A DNA stretch of 64,000 nucleotides, taken from CBDCWT01 sp965223305 (GTDB lineage Bacteria > Planctomycetota > Planctomycetia > Pirellulales > Pirellulaceae). Under the pieces are notes generated by a model. That model was not told where the DNA came from. It worked only from the letters and a program-made list of their open reading frames with translations, and did no database searches. Positions 27,401-33,886 of this stretch are shown one piece after another (position 1 is the stretch's first letter; each line of letters begins with the position of its first letter). The translations under genes and the position numbers were made by a program. The stretch lies in NCBI GenBank assembly GCA_965223305.1, contig CBDCWT010000074.1, positions 186,001 to 250,000 on the forward strand, in the 5' to 3' direction.

Positions 27401-29388
27401 ATCAACCGGTCTTAGTCGGCGATGGGGTCGATCCGAGTTTGCGAGCTGGAATTGCTCGGGCACTGGGCCATCCGGTGACCGTTGGTCCCGAGGGTCGACT
27501 GATCACGCATCAGCCAATCTTCGCCAGCCAGATGGCGGAACTTGAGCGATTGAATCTGTCTGGGCTGGGGATCAAAGGTCTGGTTGGATTGGAGCACGCG
27601 ATCAACCTTCGCTTCCTCGACTTGCGCAACAACGCGCTGACCGAATTGGCATTGCCAACGGTCCATCCTCATCTGGAAGTTTTGGATGCGGCCGACAACG
27701 CCATCGAGTCACTCAGTCTGGACGACCTCTCCAAGGCACCCAATCTGAAGTCGCTGTTTGTCGAACGCAACCGGATTCGCGACCTGTCTGAACTGGCGGG
27801 CATCCGCATTGTTGATGAAGGGGATGTTGGCTACTCCGAGCATCTTGGTAGTTGGCAGAGTGAGGTCTTCACGGTCAAGAGCGCGTGGCTGGACGACTAC
27901 CGATATAGCCACGACGGCGGCGAAGTGGAGTATCAATTCAGTGTACCCGTCGGCGCGGAAATCGACCTGTTCGCGACCTGGCCAACGCTGGACAACGACG
28001 TCGCTGCCGATGCGGCGTACCACGTTGACTCGGGTGACTCGTTACAGACGACAATTGCCGTTCTTCAAACGCTGTCACCGTTTGATGCTGTCGGTGATGC
28101 CAACTTCGGCGGTCGACCGTGGCAATTGCTGGGCCGGTTCAAATCCACGACTGGTATGGTGCAAGTCAGATTGACGGGAACCAGTGGCCCGCTCGCGGCC
28201 GATGCAGTCCGCGCGGAGCTGGTCGCGCAGCCTGCGTTGTCGCTTGAGTCATTGTACGCCGCAGGCAACCCGATCAGCGATGTCTCCCGCGATGAGATTA
28301 TCTCTCGGCTCGAGGCCGGTCCCTCTGCACCAAACATCTTCCTAACACCGAACGAGCAGGCTCCCCAGCTCGCCCCAATCGGTCCGCAGACCGCGCGGCA
28401 CGGTGCGCTGTCGTTTGACGATCAGGCCGTCGTTTTACCGGACGAGGTTCTCGACGGCGTCACTTCATTCTTGGTCGAGTTCTGGCACCAAACCGAAGTC
28501 GCGAATCACGGTACGGTATTTTCTGTCGCTGAGTCGGATGCGAGTAGCAACGAATTCTTCATCGCGTTGCTCGACGCGAATACTGTTCGTGTCGCCGACC
28601 AGAATGAGGGATTCGACTACGCAATCCCGTTTGATCTGACAGACGGCCGGTGGCATCAGTACGCAGTTTCACGCGACACAGTCAGTGAGACGCTGCGGTT
28701 GTACGTCGACGGGCAATTGATCGACTCGAAGGGCCTGCCGTCCGTCGCACCGATCCTGGTGGGCAATGGCGGACTGGTTCTCGGGCAGGAACAGGATGAC
28801 CTGGGTGGACAATACGCTTCCAGTCAGGCGACCTTCGGCCAGCTGGACGAGCTGCGGTTTTGGGATCGGTTTTGGGAAGATGTCAGTCAAATCGACGAGC
28901 ACGTCGCACAGTTCCACGATCGCACGGTCGGCGATGACAGTCGTTTTTTGCGGGCCTATTACCAGTTCGATACCTCGGACGGGGAGCAAGCGATTGATTC
29001 ATCCGTCAACGCTTGGCACGGTATTCTGGGCGACAGCGTCATCGGCAACCTTGACGCCGCCAGAGACACACGACCGGCACCTGGCCGATCTCTCAACGCG
29101 CCTGTTGTGACCACGCGTATCGTCGATTTGCAGACAGTCGATGGATTGCCGGTCGACGCGGACGGCGATGCCATCACCTATTCGGCGTTGAGCAGCACGG
29201 TCGGGGTTGGCACGAGTGTTGTCGGCAACGAGCTGCTCATCACCTACTCGGGTGACTTTGCTGGGTCGGCGCGGATCGCGGTGACGGCCCAGGACGAGAA
29301 CGGACGCCAGAGCCGTAACGCCTTTGACTGGAATGTCGACTCGACAGAACTGGCCGCGGCATCAGAAGACCTGACACGGTACGTGTAA
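15499..29388 (+). CDS. Giant secreted protein, part 2 of 3 (RTX, FG-GAP, ELWxxDGT, LRR, LamG)
   Basis: This is a 4,629-residue open frame that first opens at a TTG (15499). It is a continuation rather than a separate gene: there is no ribosome site or signal peptide, and it joins part 1 through a bridging frame if one G is dropped at 15522-15524. RTX calcium-binding nonapeptides (GGxGxDxLxGG) lie at nt 16435-17330, with further blocks near 17470-18180, 18560-18780, 18930-19010, 20360-20520, 20960-21120 and 27220-27310. FG-GAP/VCBS repeats (GDxNxDGxxD) run from about 21640 to 24930, and ELWxxDGT repeats from 25380 to 25740. Then come leucine-rich repeats (27530-27830), a golvesin/xanthan-lyase-C-like domain (27810-28230), a LamG/concanavalin-like domain (28400-28970) and a cadherin-like segment (29120-29340). 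The architecture fits a calcium-stabilised surface adhesin or S-layer-like protein. The frame ends at a TAA at 29386. Confidence 0.85.
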   Translation: MNTQAGSQGGNWTNNLQNAKGSLSFPLLESPLTAFKLLLGQDVDLFLYDAPRLGIDFTYSQFFPVPPIPILGAELAGRIAAVADFAFGFDTTGISKFNRTGNFVDVFDGFFVSDRVNPDGTGTDVPEVYLRGSLTAGAKLELLVAEAGVRGGVFAGVDFNLHDNDRDGRVRGGELAENFELGPIHIFDVSGSLDAGLVAFVDVNLLLFELHEEFEIARVNLLDFEIDRPASGGPSPTELLTSRAGDVLTIKFTAHDDAYKIVPGATEGSIIVQGQGLQTTELTGITQIVGDAMAGNDVVSIAAGVDVAVQLDGGAGDDRLTAGGGPVVFTGGAGNDQLVGGPAEDHLQGGEGDDTLIGGSGNDLLEAGSGDDYVDGGRNDDVILGGEGNDVLVGGFGADTLEGSDGDDVLDGERGDDLLRGGLGADQISGGRGSDVIEGGGGDDVLLGQEGSDTIDGGEGHDVIDGGELNDVIAAGAGSDTIHGGTGNDQIDAGAGDDLVRGGGGPDTIAGGEGDDRILAADDDAANDDAAAHTIDAGAGNDVVIGARGDDLLIGGDGNDVIVALAGNDVIEAGEGNDQVDAGAGDDLAIGGFGNDTINGGQGSDLVWGGVESIAADEFRAGAPGLFEVPPRFEEATALGGSSYSLPLPLFTPKIVSGLSVDGAAGDGNDLLRGGDGTDWLFGGADRDSLFGDNGHDYLDGGLGNDTDIFGGPGDDVLRGGTGDDVIHGGPGIDQVYGGPGRDTLFGDAGAANGSTDGQRLFGGEGADSLFAWAAGDASDADTKGDELWGGIGGDFLYGNRRDELLIGESGNDFLSGDWAAGPDYAQNQMAALNAGAADPLVGSRDTLLGGSGQDQLFGGGGDDRLEGGPDGDWLEGQDGRDALLGGGGIDFIVLDVDPNYRIIGEQRLDGHGNTSPDDNATDVLLVMGTNGDDTIRLRQSISGEPLQGGSGSPIGTAIGGQLMVEHGEARIEAVWTENGNPLIEQFRVSGGTGDDTIEFVRGENAVDVSSLVGRSRDFVSTIDGGPGNDRLFGSPGRDRIDGGRGSDMLSGFAGDDRLWGDQGSGDGSVTDHDVIYAGAGNDDVLGGQGTNELFAWSLDPRLGRDFGVFRGSDGTLRIERPEEDSTSDVTYELEDTGLNRIIGSPRDDQLYGGAGLDLLFGGGGNDELFTRDGTAFEDLDGEQAGDAWKEYARSTGHVWYAGGSQVDDVISVDFVTEPGILQGHHLVTRLTDNNGSFSFDAQVRLDFSATDDDGRLIWDPNDVLADVDDLANDDPFARAAALDARFSDAVALSRLLPAEGEFQAIIVDALGGNDQVNVGPTVQKSVWIDAGEGDDTVKIESGRAILIDQTDPIDQRNDSIGSAFTLGGPPLLLAPRPAPTSGMLTADASFYLIVDELSEHVLVEVPASITDGTALNTVPNSNAGEQDGLDELVEDINRQISQTAAAGRVIATRAGNSIALSTTSTGSAARLAISAAVDDPAVTELGLAESDSALPSSTLVHSTVYGGLTIDNPSDVDHYQFELSSAALGGNPRLTADSIAETDGLELALFDAASQEMIGQPSDGMTGLGLSTLQANTPYVVRVSSNSVPTVYSLMFDLLSGVDAAGVELGADTDFRRQDVIFGGAGNDVLQGGSGEDFLFGGAGNDVLTGGKDRGASDLLFGQAGDDDFQSIPDGLPLLTGTETTFLPTQSDRYDGGAGDNRIVFVGGDLDRRGRPIDDFVALKFNRLLQRYELSSLVWDINNQQYVPAESLADLAAGSSLREWHFFTALAIDKTTVDLAAGNDTLRADSGFIFEGDPSATTWGIEEGDIQAGAEAFTTIEVFGGSGNDKLFGGAASERFSGGGGSDFIAGGLGDDFIEGGADNDVLSGGTGVAPDRFEFTSRTFGSGPNDTFQFAAELPIPVAGTSVSNLSFHEGDSADWYLLSPRAIRQFAGQSVAAIRPEMIRAIDIDSGEELNFSLFLAEAAGDEQELVPVNTLVGVVDQVLLRVENESSSARRYSIEYLSPLGDSIDVSVADLTAAGATGFSRAASDLEIRVNGQNLGGQGVVIPIGDFNGDSQQDFILSLTGALDEVTGRLISYARVIYGGDPLLDRASNDSSPTSGTIIKLPGSLLMDEGSRASIDARGDIDNDGTDDLVISTTEGTESGSVFIVFGSHTDPTPAQLDVLHEAAAEGRVVEISGFSNQVETRFVGDVDGDQLSDIVAVDGPTSYLFRGRNQSGWLQDKLLPLDDGVFRFDFEGTDSSFEFSDNDSTRNIWSVTDGRIVMGGDATYANRTTLEFPGQVVQDIFPTVASAASPLIDLRTAIEPTLYFDHLLQTENEPGRDIARLLVEVDGERFSLASNQDGSLPDGMSPAGAMDELSFSLSQFAGSQIRLVFDFDSVTPENNELFGWAIDNIRIEGKGTTVANADRLFSLSANHVAPLGDADGDGNKDDFAFIGDTEVQIYFGDSDLANMPTTQVGGSFENADLFAGGAIDGDSWAHAVIAGPSGSWLLFGDGVNEPNLVPIPVPDLRAVGDLNGDGFVELAAGVFEVNDTFDDPDRRPNAHWVTHLYMSDDPASDDPQDPDRMDRLMSASARPDLVLEMPDAIFLKLENTAALALDLPLFGSLGDVNADDREDFGVFSPLQSGMFVMFGGSTEPLPVDDSTTVATLPVEVALPRLAQPAITSTEQDGQPGVDLVLDETPSLQDAFAVEGVADGQQLSVGRAVGDVNGDGVMDVAIHGESVVYLILGPFDARGVQSIDDLANVVIADGQIAAGHGDVTEDGIDDIVLIREGNCVDDLCDLTLEIHAGGGGLDRQLQSTLAAEQRIRDDAPRGAVGAALLSWDGDEVADIVIAHDSPQDGLLAEIRSGTDLGSTTLSLHFDPHEVATSGLVVNENAGYTATPAGDVNCDGLDDLMIAAPDVLEFPNGAPAGYTFLVLGGRTGAVNLLTESDARIQARALGEVVSALGDINNDGLDDVAISRSLEAAGELDGGLLIYFGRKQYHPIPGEVLLLSDSDADLRLAREGAGSLVVGTAIQGRLNAVAGDLNDDGKADLIVGSPTQSIVHTNLDVTLQRQERGQTAIFLDVLSLGERMVWEQADHILAGATGLDRAGTIATAPLVDVNGDRLVDVFIGAGGFDGLIDGIRPDAGRVYFIAGSRSRIPLPDDADLTDLENFSGKLVDRQTGQPETFESLELSTDEDWYRFTFAGDGGATTNAADHIRVTPGASFAPFSVAPVDAGVVAEDGTVSRPMTPIVGGDDNAVSILEFDLRSLAREWSDPANIPQVHLRLDAQSVGNNFDVPGISQFTRVGDALYFVADDPDFGRSLFVTDGTSQGTRRLVLGTQVTDPDHLTDLGGVLLFTGNDDVAAATTELWKSDGTGAGTVKVTDIDISAEAFVAGGAKVFFATRGGLELWETDGTAANTVQVTISSFLDPIEGFDPASLTIVESDVEPDPIVFVDAKDTRWSESVLYATGGNNSNDPDGLFMVGDQGIGTRHRRPTNMTAFDGFLALQSRSSELQVTNGVIEGGGNRVGFSYFFTDIDNPTDLLTEVDGYQLTPAHFTRSGDFNEWVAANLDLNRDYLYLFADGAAAGRALFRVEIETIRDNGIRGRGLVNRENYDVNLRVTQVAAGLSNPRSLLLQGDDLYFVADDAALGGQVYRVSKTAVDATPERVTAINAGPSGAAPQEMTVAGDSVYFTATNGVQRDLYRIAGGMLSQVTSTVGVPTQLTAIGDRLMFLEDELLWQTDGSTTKTIKTDEFPTTDLSVAVLDVDGDGEVAAGDRSAPVATDVELTFEGRGSSFEINLAPAISDAISAGREQLTLRITTPAGTPEVQIVPGEDATRPNPRLDVEPSGLVADLVDEDGRLISRDKAITDLRNVKAGTYFLRVHRPVGVTAAGSVAYELEINAPSIGQSHPTTNRDHILGGDGDDLLRGSGELDVLFGESGLDLFQGESIEVFDLDEVSGETTRPTNEPSNQRPAEPDQPVLVGDGVDPSLRAGIARALGHPVTVGPEGRLITHQPIFASQMAELERLNLSGLGIKGLVGLEHAINLRFLDLRNNALTELALPTVHPHLEVLDAADNAIESLSLDDLSKAPNLKSLFVERNRIRDLSELAGIRIVDEGDVGYSEHLGSWQSEVFTVKSAWLDDYRYSHDGGEVEYQFSVPVGAEIDLFATWPTLDNDVAADAAYHVDSGDSLQTTIAVLQTLSPFDAVGDANFGGRPWQLLGRFKSTTGMVQVRLTGTSGPLAADAVRAELVAQPALSLESLYAAGNPISDVSRDEIISRLEAGPSAPNIFLTPNEQAPQLAPIGPQTARHGALSFDDQAVVLPDEVLDGVTSFLVEFWHQTEVANHGTVFSVAESDASSNEFFIALLDANTVRVADQNEGFDYAIPFDLTDGRWHQYAVSRDTVSETLRLYVDGQLIDSKGLPSVAPILVGNGGLVLGQEQDDLGGQYASSQATFGQLDELRFWDRFWEDVSQIDEHVAQFHDRTVGDDSRFLRAYYQFDTSDGEQAIDSSVNAWHGILGDSVIGNLDAARDTRPAPGRSLNAPVVTTRIVDLQTVDGLPVDADGDAITYSALSSTVGVGTSVVGNELLITYSGDFAGSARIAVTAQDENGRQSRNAFDWNVDSTELAAASEDLTRYV

Positions 29389-29422
29389 CGGTACAGTCTT
29401 TCACGATGCCAATCTTGACGGA

Positions 29423-32400
29423 ATGCGAGACGCGAGCGAACCGGCAGTTTCCGGGGCGGCCATCCATCTACTCGATGCCTCGGGTAACGTCCTTGCATCC
29501 ACAGTCACCGATGCGGACGGGAACTACCGGGTCAGCGATCGACCGGCCGCCCGCAGTGCGGTGGTCGGGATCGAGCCACCGGCCGGCTGGCAGGTGACCA
29601 GCAACAGCACCGTTCCGCTCGGCATTCGCACTCCCGAGCTCCCAGTGAAGCCGTCCAGCGATTTTGATTTTGCATATGAGTTTGACGTCGATCCCAGCAA
29701 TCCAAGTCTCATCGACTTGGACGGCAATGGTAGCGCGGACCTGAGCCCGGTCGGGACACCGGAGGTCTTTGACGGCATCGCGAGACTGGTCAGCGATGAA
29801 CGCTATGGGTTGAACGAAGACACCACGACCAGCTGGCCGACCATCAGCCCCACGGTCGAGTCGGGTTACACGATCGAAGTGCGGTTGAAGGTTATCGACG
29901 ACCCGGCGTTCCCAGAGGGATCGCGAGGGTCCTTCGTCTTGGCTGCTTCTCCGGATGGATCAACCGCCAACAGCCTATTGAATATCGGCAAGCAGTCCGT
30001 TAGCTGGGGAGCGCCCACGCACTCGCTCGGGAGCTTCGACAACACCGATGGTTTCCACGAGTTCCGCGTCGTCCAGCTGCCGGGGGATTCGAATCAGTAC
30101 TTTGTCTGGCGTGACGGCGTGTTGCTCAACCCTGGCGGTGTGTCGCTTGCCTCTGGATTCAGTTTCCAGGACAGACCGCGGTTGATCTTCGGCGACGGCG
30201 GCGGGACCACCTACGACGGCCACGTGGAAGTCGACTACGTGCGTTTCACAACCGGCGCCTGGCAGGTGCCGGAGACTCCGTTGTGGCCGGACCTTCCCGT
30301 CCGGTCATCGCGGGATCTGGGTTTTTCTTACGAGTTCGACGTCGATGCTACGGATCCGGCGCTGATCGATCTGGACGGTAATGGAGCTGCCGATTTTGAT
30401 GCGGTGGGTGCCCCGGTGGTATCGGGCGGCGTAGCGCGTCTCGTGACAGGCGACCAGTACACGATGGCCGAAAACACGACAACACTTTGGCAGACCATCC
30501 GCCCTACTGTCGAGTCAGGATATACGGTTGATGTTCGGCTCAAGGTCTTGGATGATGCGGTGCATCCCGAGAACCCAGCTGCCGGTTCATTCAGCCTGGC
30601 CGCATCGCCCGCCGGCTCGGAGCTCAACTCTCTGCTGAACATCGGGAAAAGCTCGGTCGGTTGGGGACTCCTAGACAAGGACTCACTGAGCACCGCGGAC
30701 AATACCGATCGATTTCACGACTTTCGCATCGTTCAGCAGCCCGGCCACGCGAATCGATTCTACGTTTGGCGTGATGGAGTCTTGCTCAATCGCAATGCGA
30801 AGCCGCTCGGCTCTGGTCTGACGTCGACGGACGAACCACAACTGATTGTCGGCGGCCTGGATACCACGTCGTATGGCGGTCACGTCGAGCTCGAGTATGT
30901 TCGCCTGACTGCGGGAACGCCGTTGCTCGGCGGTGCCTTTTCGCCGACGATCGACTTCGGCTTGACTAAGCCGCTTGACCTAGGCCCCGATCGTGGCGGC
31001 GTCGAAGGCACTCTGCAGTCATTCACGGTTGCAAGTCCGCTGACGCTCTCCGACTACGCCTGGGAAGCGAGCAACGGTACGACAACAATAACCGGCAACT
31101 CGCCAACTTTTGAATTTACACCAGCTGATGATGGTGACTACCTGGTAACTCTGACCGCGGTTGACGCGGTTTCCAGTGCGACGCACAGCGATCAACTTCT
31201 GTTGCGGGTTGCCAATGCTCCACCGCAACCGGTCGTAGTCGTGGGTGCCGGCCGGCCGGCGGCGTCCGGCACAACGGGCACGCCGATTGCAGTAGCTAGC
31301 GGGGCGCCGCATGTCACGGTTACCGAGGGAACGCTTGTTAACCTGACGGCCTCTGCCTCGGACGTGGGGCTCGAAGACCGCGTTACTTTCTACCGCTGGA
31401 CGGTCACCAACGAAGCGGGCGAAGTTGTCGACTCTGTCTCGGATATCCTCGACGTTGGCGAACCGATTCCTGGTTATTCATTCACCGCCGCCGATGAGGG
31501 CCGCTTCGAGGTCGTGCTCGCAGTGCGTGACGACGAGGGCGCGACGGGAAGCTCGGCAGCTGTCGTTATTGATGCGACAAATGTTGCCCCCCAGATGCAG
31601 CTCAGCATGCCCGACAGTCCGCTGCCAGGCGGCGAGTTGACCTCCAGCGGCAGCTTCACGGATCCAGGACGCGATCTGTGGCTAGGTGAAGCTGACTTCG
31701 GCGACGGTACTCGTCGTCCGATCGTGTTTCGATCAGACAAGACGTTTGACATTCAGCATCAATACAAGGTGCCGGGTCGATATCGAGTGACCGTGGCTGT
31801 CGACGACCAAGACGGTGGTCGGGACGAACAGACATTCTTGGTCGAGGTCAACGAGTTCGTGCCGGGAGACGAGCAGGCATTCCAGGTTACAACGGTGACC
31901 CCCACGGGCTCGGGGATTGAAATCGAGTTCAGCGACGAGCTAGATCCCAGTGTGTTGAATCTGTTTGATGCTGAGACCGCCCAGTTGGGAGCCGCGGACT
32001 TGACTCTCGTGGGAGCATCGAGCGGGCCGATTCGGGGGTCGTTGGTGATCGACGCTTCGCTTACCAAAGTCACATTCGTCAAGACAGGTGGTCCGCTCGA
32101 GTCTGATGTGTACACAGTCCGGCTCCGCAGTGCAGAGGATGGTTTCAAGTCCGCTGCCGGCCTTTTGCTTGACGGAAACAGAGACGGTGTCGGTGGCGAT
32201 GGTTTTGAAGCTTCCTTTACGATCGTGAGCGCTGGCGCCGACCTGGCGGTGGTCAGTGTGCCTGACTTCGTGAGAGGGCCCGGGCAGGCGGTGAGTCTCC
32301 CGGCCGATCGAGGTTCCGGCATCCCGCTGACGCTTAGCAACACCACCGGTGTGCGGAGCGCAACCATTCGAATCGCCTTTGACCCCCAGCTGCTGACGAT

Positions 32401-33181
32401 CACCAGTGCGACCCTGGGCGCGACGATGCCTGCGGGTAGCACGGTGGAGCTCGATAGATCCACTGCGGGGTCAGTGCTGCTTGTCTTCAGCAGTCCTGTG
32501 GACTTGCCCGCAGGGAATCACGTGCTCGCCGATCTGCAAGCCAGTGTTCCCGCGGATGACGGGAGCGTTCACTATAGAACGCAGCAAGTCGTCGACATCC
32601 AAAGTGTCACGTTGACGGACGTCAACTCCGACCCGATTGCGGCGACTGCCGACGATGCGGTTCATCTGGTTACTTTTTTCGGAGACGCGTCGGGGAACGG
32701 ACGCATTAACGCAGCCGATGCAGCGCGGGTGGCACGCATCGCGACGCTTGTCGACAGCGGACTCGCCGCGACACCGCTGACCGATCCCAGGATCGCTGCG
32801 GATCTCAGCGGCAACGGCCGAGTGAACGCGTTTGATGCATCCCTGTTGGCGCGGTTTGCTATCTTGTTCGACGTGCCGCAGATCCCACCGATTCCGCTTG
32901 TGCTGGCGAATTCGGGAACAGCCTACCTGCCGCCCGAGGTACTCGAGCCGGGTGAGGTGGATCAGGCTGTGAAACGAGGAGGCCCGCTGCGGTCCGACCG
33001 TGGTCCCGTCGACCTGTCCGATTCACACAGAGATGGTGTTCCTGCTGCGGTCGACCGAGCCATCGCTGAGTGGGATGACTCTTCCCTGGCAGCCGACGAT
33101 ACAGAGCATCTGCCGCTGAGTCTGGAAGAGGCGATCGCAGAGTTGTGGCATCATCGTTCGGCAACGTCACGCGGAGCGTGA
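29423..33181 (+). CDS. Giant secreted protein, part 3 of 3 (SdrD-B, PKD, cohesin-like, dockerin)
   Basis: This is 1,252 residues from the first ATG, but the frame is open from 29375 and its true content starts earlier: NGTVFHDANLDGMRDASEP (from 29387) is a classic SdrD-B/SpaA-type opening, half of it before the ATG. Two tandem units of about 210 residues follow (nt ~29650-30280 and 30300-30940), each with YEFDVD...LIDLDGNG...ARLV...TVESGYT...SLLNIGK. Next come PKD-like domains (31000-31850), an SbsA-type Ig-like domain (31880-32225), a cohesin-like domain beginning VVSVPDFVRGPGQ (32245-32660) and a type I dockerin pair, DASGNGRINAADAARVARI and DLSGNGRVNAFDASLLARF (32685-32860). The last six codons and the stop lie inside a REP-like palindrome, so the original C-terminus may have been replaced. 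Confidence 0.85.
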   Translation: MRDASEPAVSGAAIHLLDASGNVLASTVTDADGNYRVSDRPAARSAVVGIEPPAGWQVTSNSTVPLGIRTPELPVKPSSDFDFAYEFDVDPSNPSLIDLDGNGSADLSPVGTPEVFDGIARLVSDERYGLNEDTTTSWPTISPTVESGYTIEVRLKVIDDPAFPEGSRGSFVLAASPDGSTANSLLNIGKQSVSWGAPTHSLGSFDNTDGFHEFRVVQLPGDSNQYFVWRDGVLLNPGGVSLASGFSFQDRPRLIFGDGGGTTYDGHVEVDYVRFTTGAWQVPETPLWPDLPVRSSRDLGFSYEFDVDATDPALIDLDGNGAADFDAVGAPVVSGGVARLVTGDQYTMAENTTTLWQTIRPTVESGYTVDVRLKVLDDAVHPENPAAGSFSLAASPAGSELNSLLNIGKSSVGWGLLDKDSLSTADNTDRFHDFRIVQQPGHANRFYVWRDGVLLNRNAKPLGSGLTSTDEPQLIVGGLDTTSYGGHVELEYVRLTAGTPLLGGAFSPTIDFGLTKPLDLGPDRGGVEGTLQSFTVASPLTLSDYAWEASNGTTTITGNSPTFEFTPADDGDYLVTLTAVDAVSSATHSDQLLLRVANAPPQPVVVVGAGRPAASGTTGTPIAVASGAPHVTVTEGTLVNLTASASDVGLEDRVTFYRWTVTNEAGEVVDSVSDILDVGEPIPGYSFTAADEGRFEVVLAVRDDEGATGSSAAVVIDATNVAPQMQLSMPDSPLPGGELTSSGSFTDPGRDLWLGEADFGDGTRRPIVFRSDKTFDIQHQYKVPGRYRVTVAVDDQDGGRDEQTFLVEVNEFVPGDEQAFQVTTVTPTGSGIEIEFSDELDPSVLNLFDAETAQLGAADLTLVGASSGPIRGSLVIDASLTKVTFVKTGGPLESDVYTVRLRSAEDGFKSAAGLLLDGNRDGVGGDGFEASFTIVSAGADLAVVSVPDFVRGPGQAVSLPADRGSGIPLTLSNTTGVRSATIRIAFDPQLLTITSATLGATMPAGSTVELDRSTAGSVLLVFSSPVDLPAGNHVLADLQASVPADDGSVHYRTQQVVDIQSVTLTDVNSDPIAATADDAVHLVTFFGDASGNGRINAADAARVARIATLVDSGLAATPLTDPRIAADLSGNGRVNAFDASLLARFAILFDVPQIPPIPLVLANSGTAYLPPEVLEPGEVDQAVKRGGPLRSDRGPVDLSDSHRDGVPAAVDRAIAEWDDSSLAADDTEHLPLSLEEAIAELWHHRSATSRGA

Positions 33182-33221
33182 CGTCTACGTAGCCATCACG
33201 CTCCGCGTGATGAGGCATCGC
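33161..33221. repeat. REP-like double palindrome, copy A
   Basis: A 61-bp element made of two hairpins, CGTCACGCGGAGCGTGACG and CATCACGCTCCGCGTGATG, joined by a short TACGTA-centred linker. The two hairpins are also near-complementary to each other, so the whole is an imperfect palindrome like a bacterial REP/BIME. It contains the stop codon (33179-33181) of the giant gene. Copies B-E are at 33560-33620, 48576-48636, 48975-49035 and 49367-49427. Confidence 0.8.
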
Positions 33222-33559
33222 AGGTAGCGTGAATTCTAAGATGGTCCGTCCGACTTCTCAAAGCACGTCCTCCAATCAGCGTTCAAACAGCTCGGTCGTC
33301 TTGGGCGTCAGCGAGCGGCGTGAAAAAACATCGTACCGCCGCCACAAGTCGCCAAGCCAGCGACGAATCATCCACGAGACGAATCATCAAATTGCTCGGG
33401 ACAACAACGAGAAGGGATTTCAGGAGTCGAGAATCCGATGTAACCTGTGCCATGGCGTCCGTCCTTCTGGGTTATTTGACTGCGAATCAAAAATCGCCTA
33501 TCAGGAGAACGCGGTTAGCTTCGATATCATGTCTATCGCACAGGGCGCCTGCACTGTCG
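33222..33559. repeat. REP-unit core, copy 1
   Basis: A core of about 338 bp lies between palindromes A and B and recurs, in inverted orientation, at 48637-48974 and 49036-49366, and partially at 33621-33816. Head-to-tail palindrome spacing is 399, 399 and 392 bp. Small frames exist on both strands but are not conserved between copies: a minus-strand frame starting MAQV after AGGACGGACGCC is interrupted differently in different copies. It is treated as a repeat unit, possibly carrying the decayed end of an old gene. Confidence 0.65.
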
Positions 33560-33620
33560 GCAACGTCACGCGGAGCGTGACGTCTACGTAGCCATCACGC
33601 TCCGCGTGATGAGGCATCGC
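33560..33620. repeat. REP-like double palindrome, copy B
   Basis: Sequence and orientation match copy A at 33161-33221. It begins with the same GCAACGTCACGC and ends in GAGGCATCGC. Confidence 0.8.
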
Positions 33621-33816
33621 AGGTAGCGTGAATTCTAAGATGGTCCATCCGACTTCTCAAAGCACGTCCTCCAATCAGCGTTCAAACAGCTCGGTCGTCT
33701 TGGGCGTCAGCGAGCGGCGTGAAAAAACATCGTACCGCCGCCACAAGTCGCCAAGCCAGCGACGAATCGTCCACGAGACGAATCATCAAATTGCTACGGA
33801 TAACAACGAGAAAGGA
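33621..33816. repeat. REP-unit core, truncated copy 2
   Basis: This matches the core at 33222-33413 closely (a few substitutions) and then stops abruptly after AACAACGAGAAAGGA. The following 70 bp up to the D-amino-acid dehydrogenase stop are unrelated. The abrupt end marks an old recombination or deletion junction. Confidence 0.65.
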
Positions 33817-33886
33817 GACCGCGGCCGATTTGCAGAGACTTATGGTGGCTGGAAGCACCAGGCTAAGGATGTATTCGGTTAGCCCG

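Noticed and set aside
15370..29386. Programmed +1 frameshifting in the giant gene
   Set aside because: Three shifts with no shared slippery sequence, rare codon or stop-codon context; indels or decay are simpler.
33229..33591. Serine- and arginine-rich small proteins encoded by the REP-unit cores (also at 33628, 48707 and 49078)
   Set aside because: The frames differ in length and stop position between repeat copies and pass through the palindromes, so they are products of repeated DNA.
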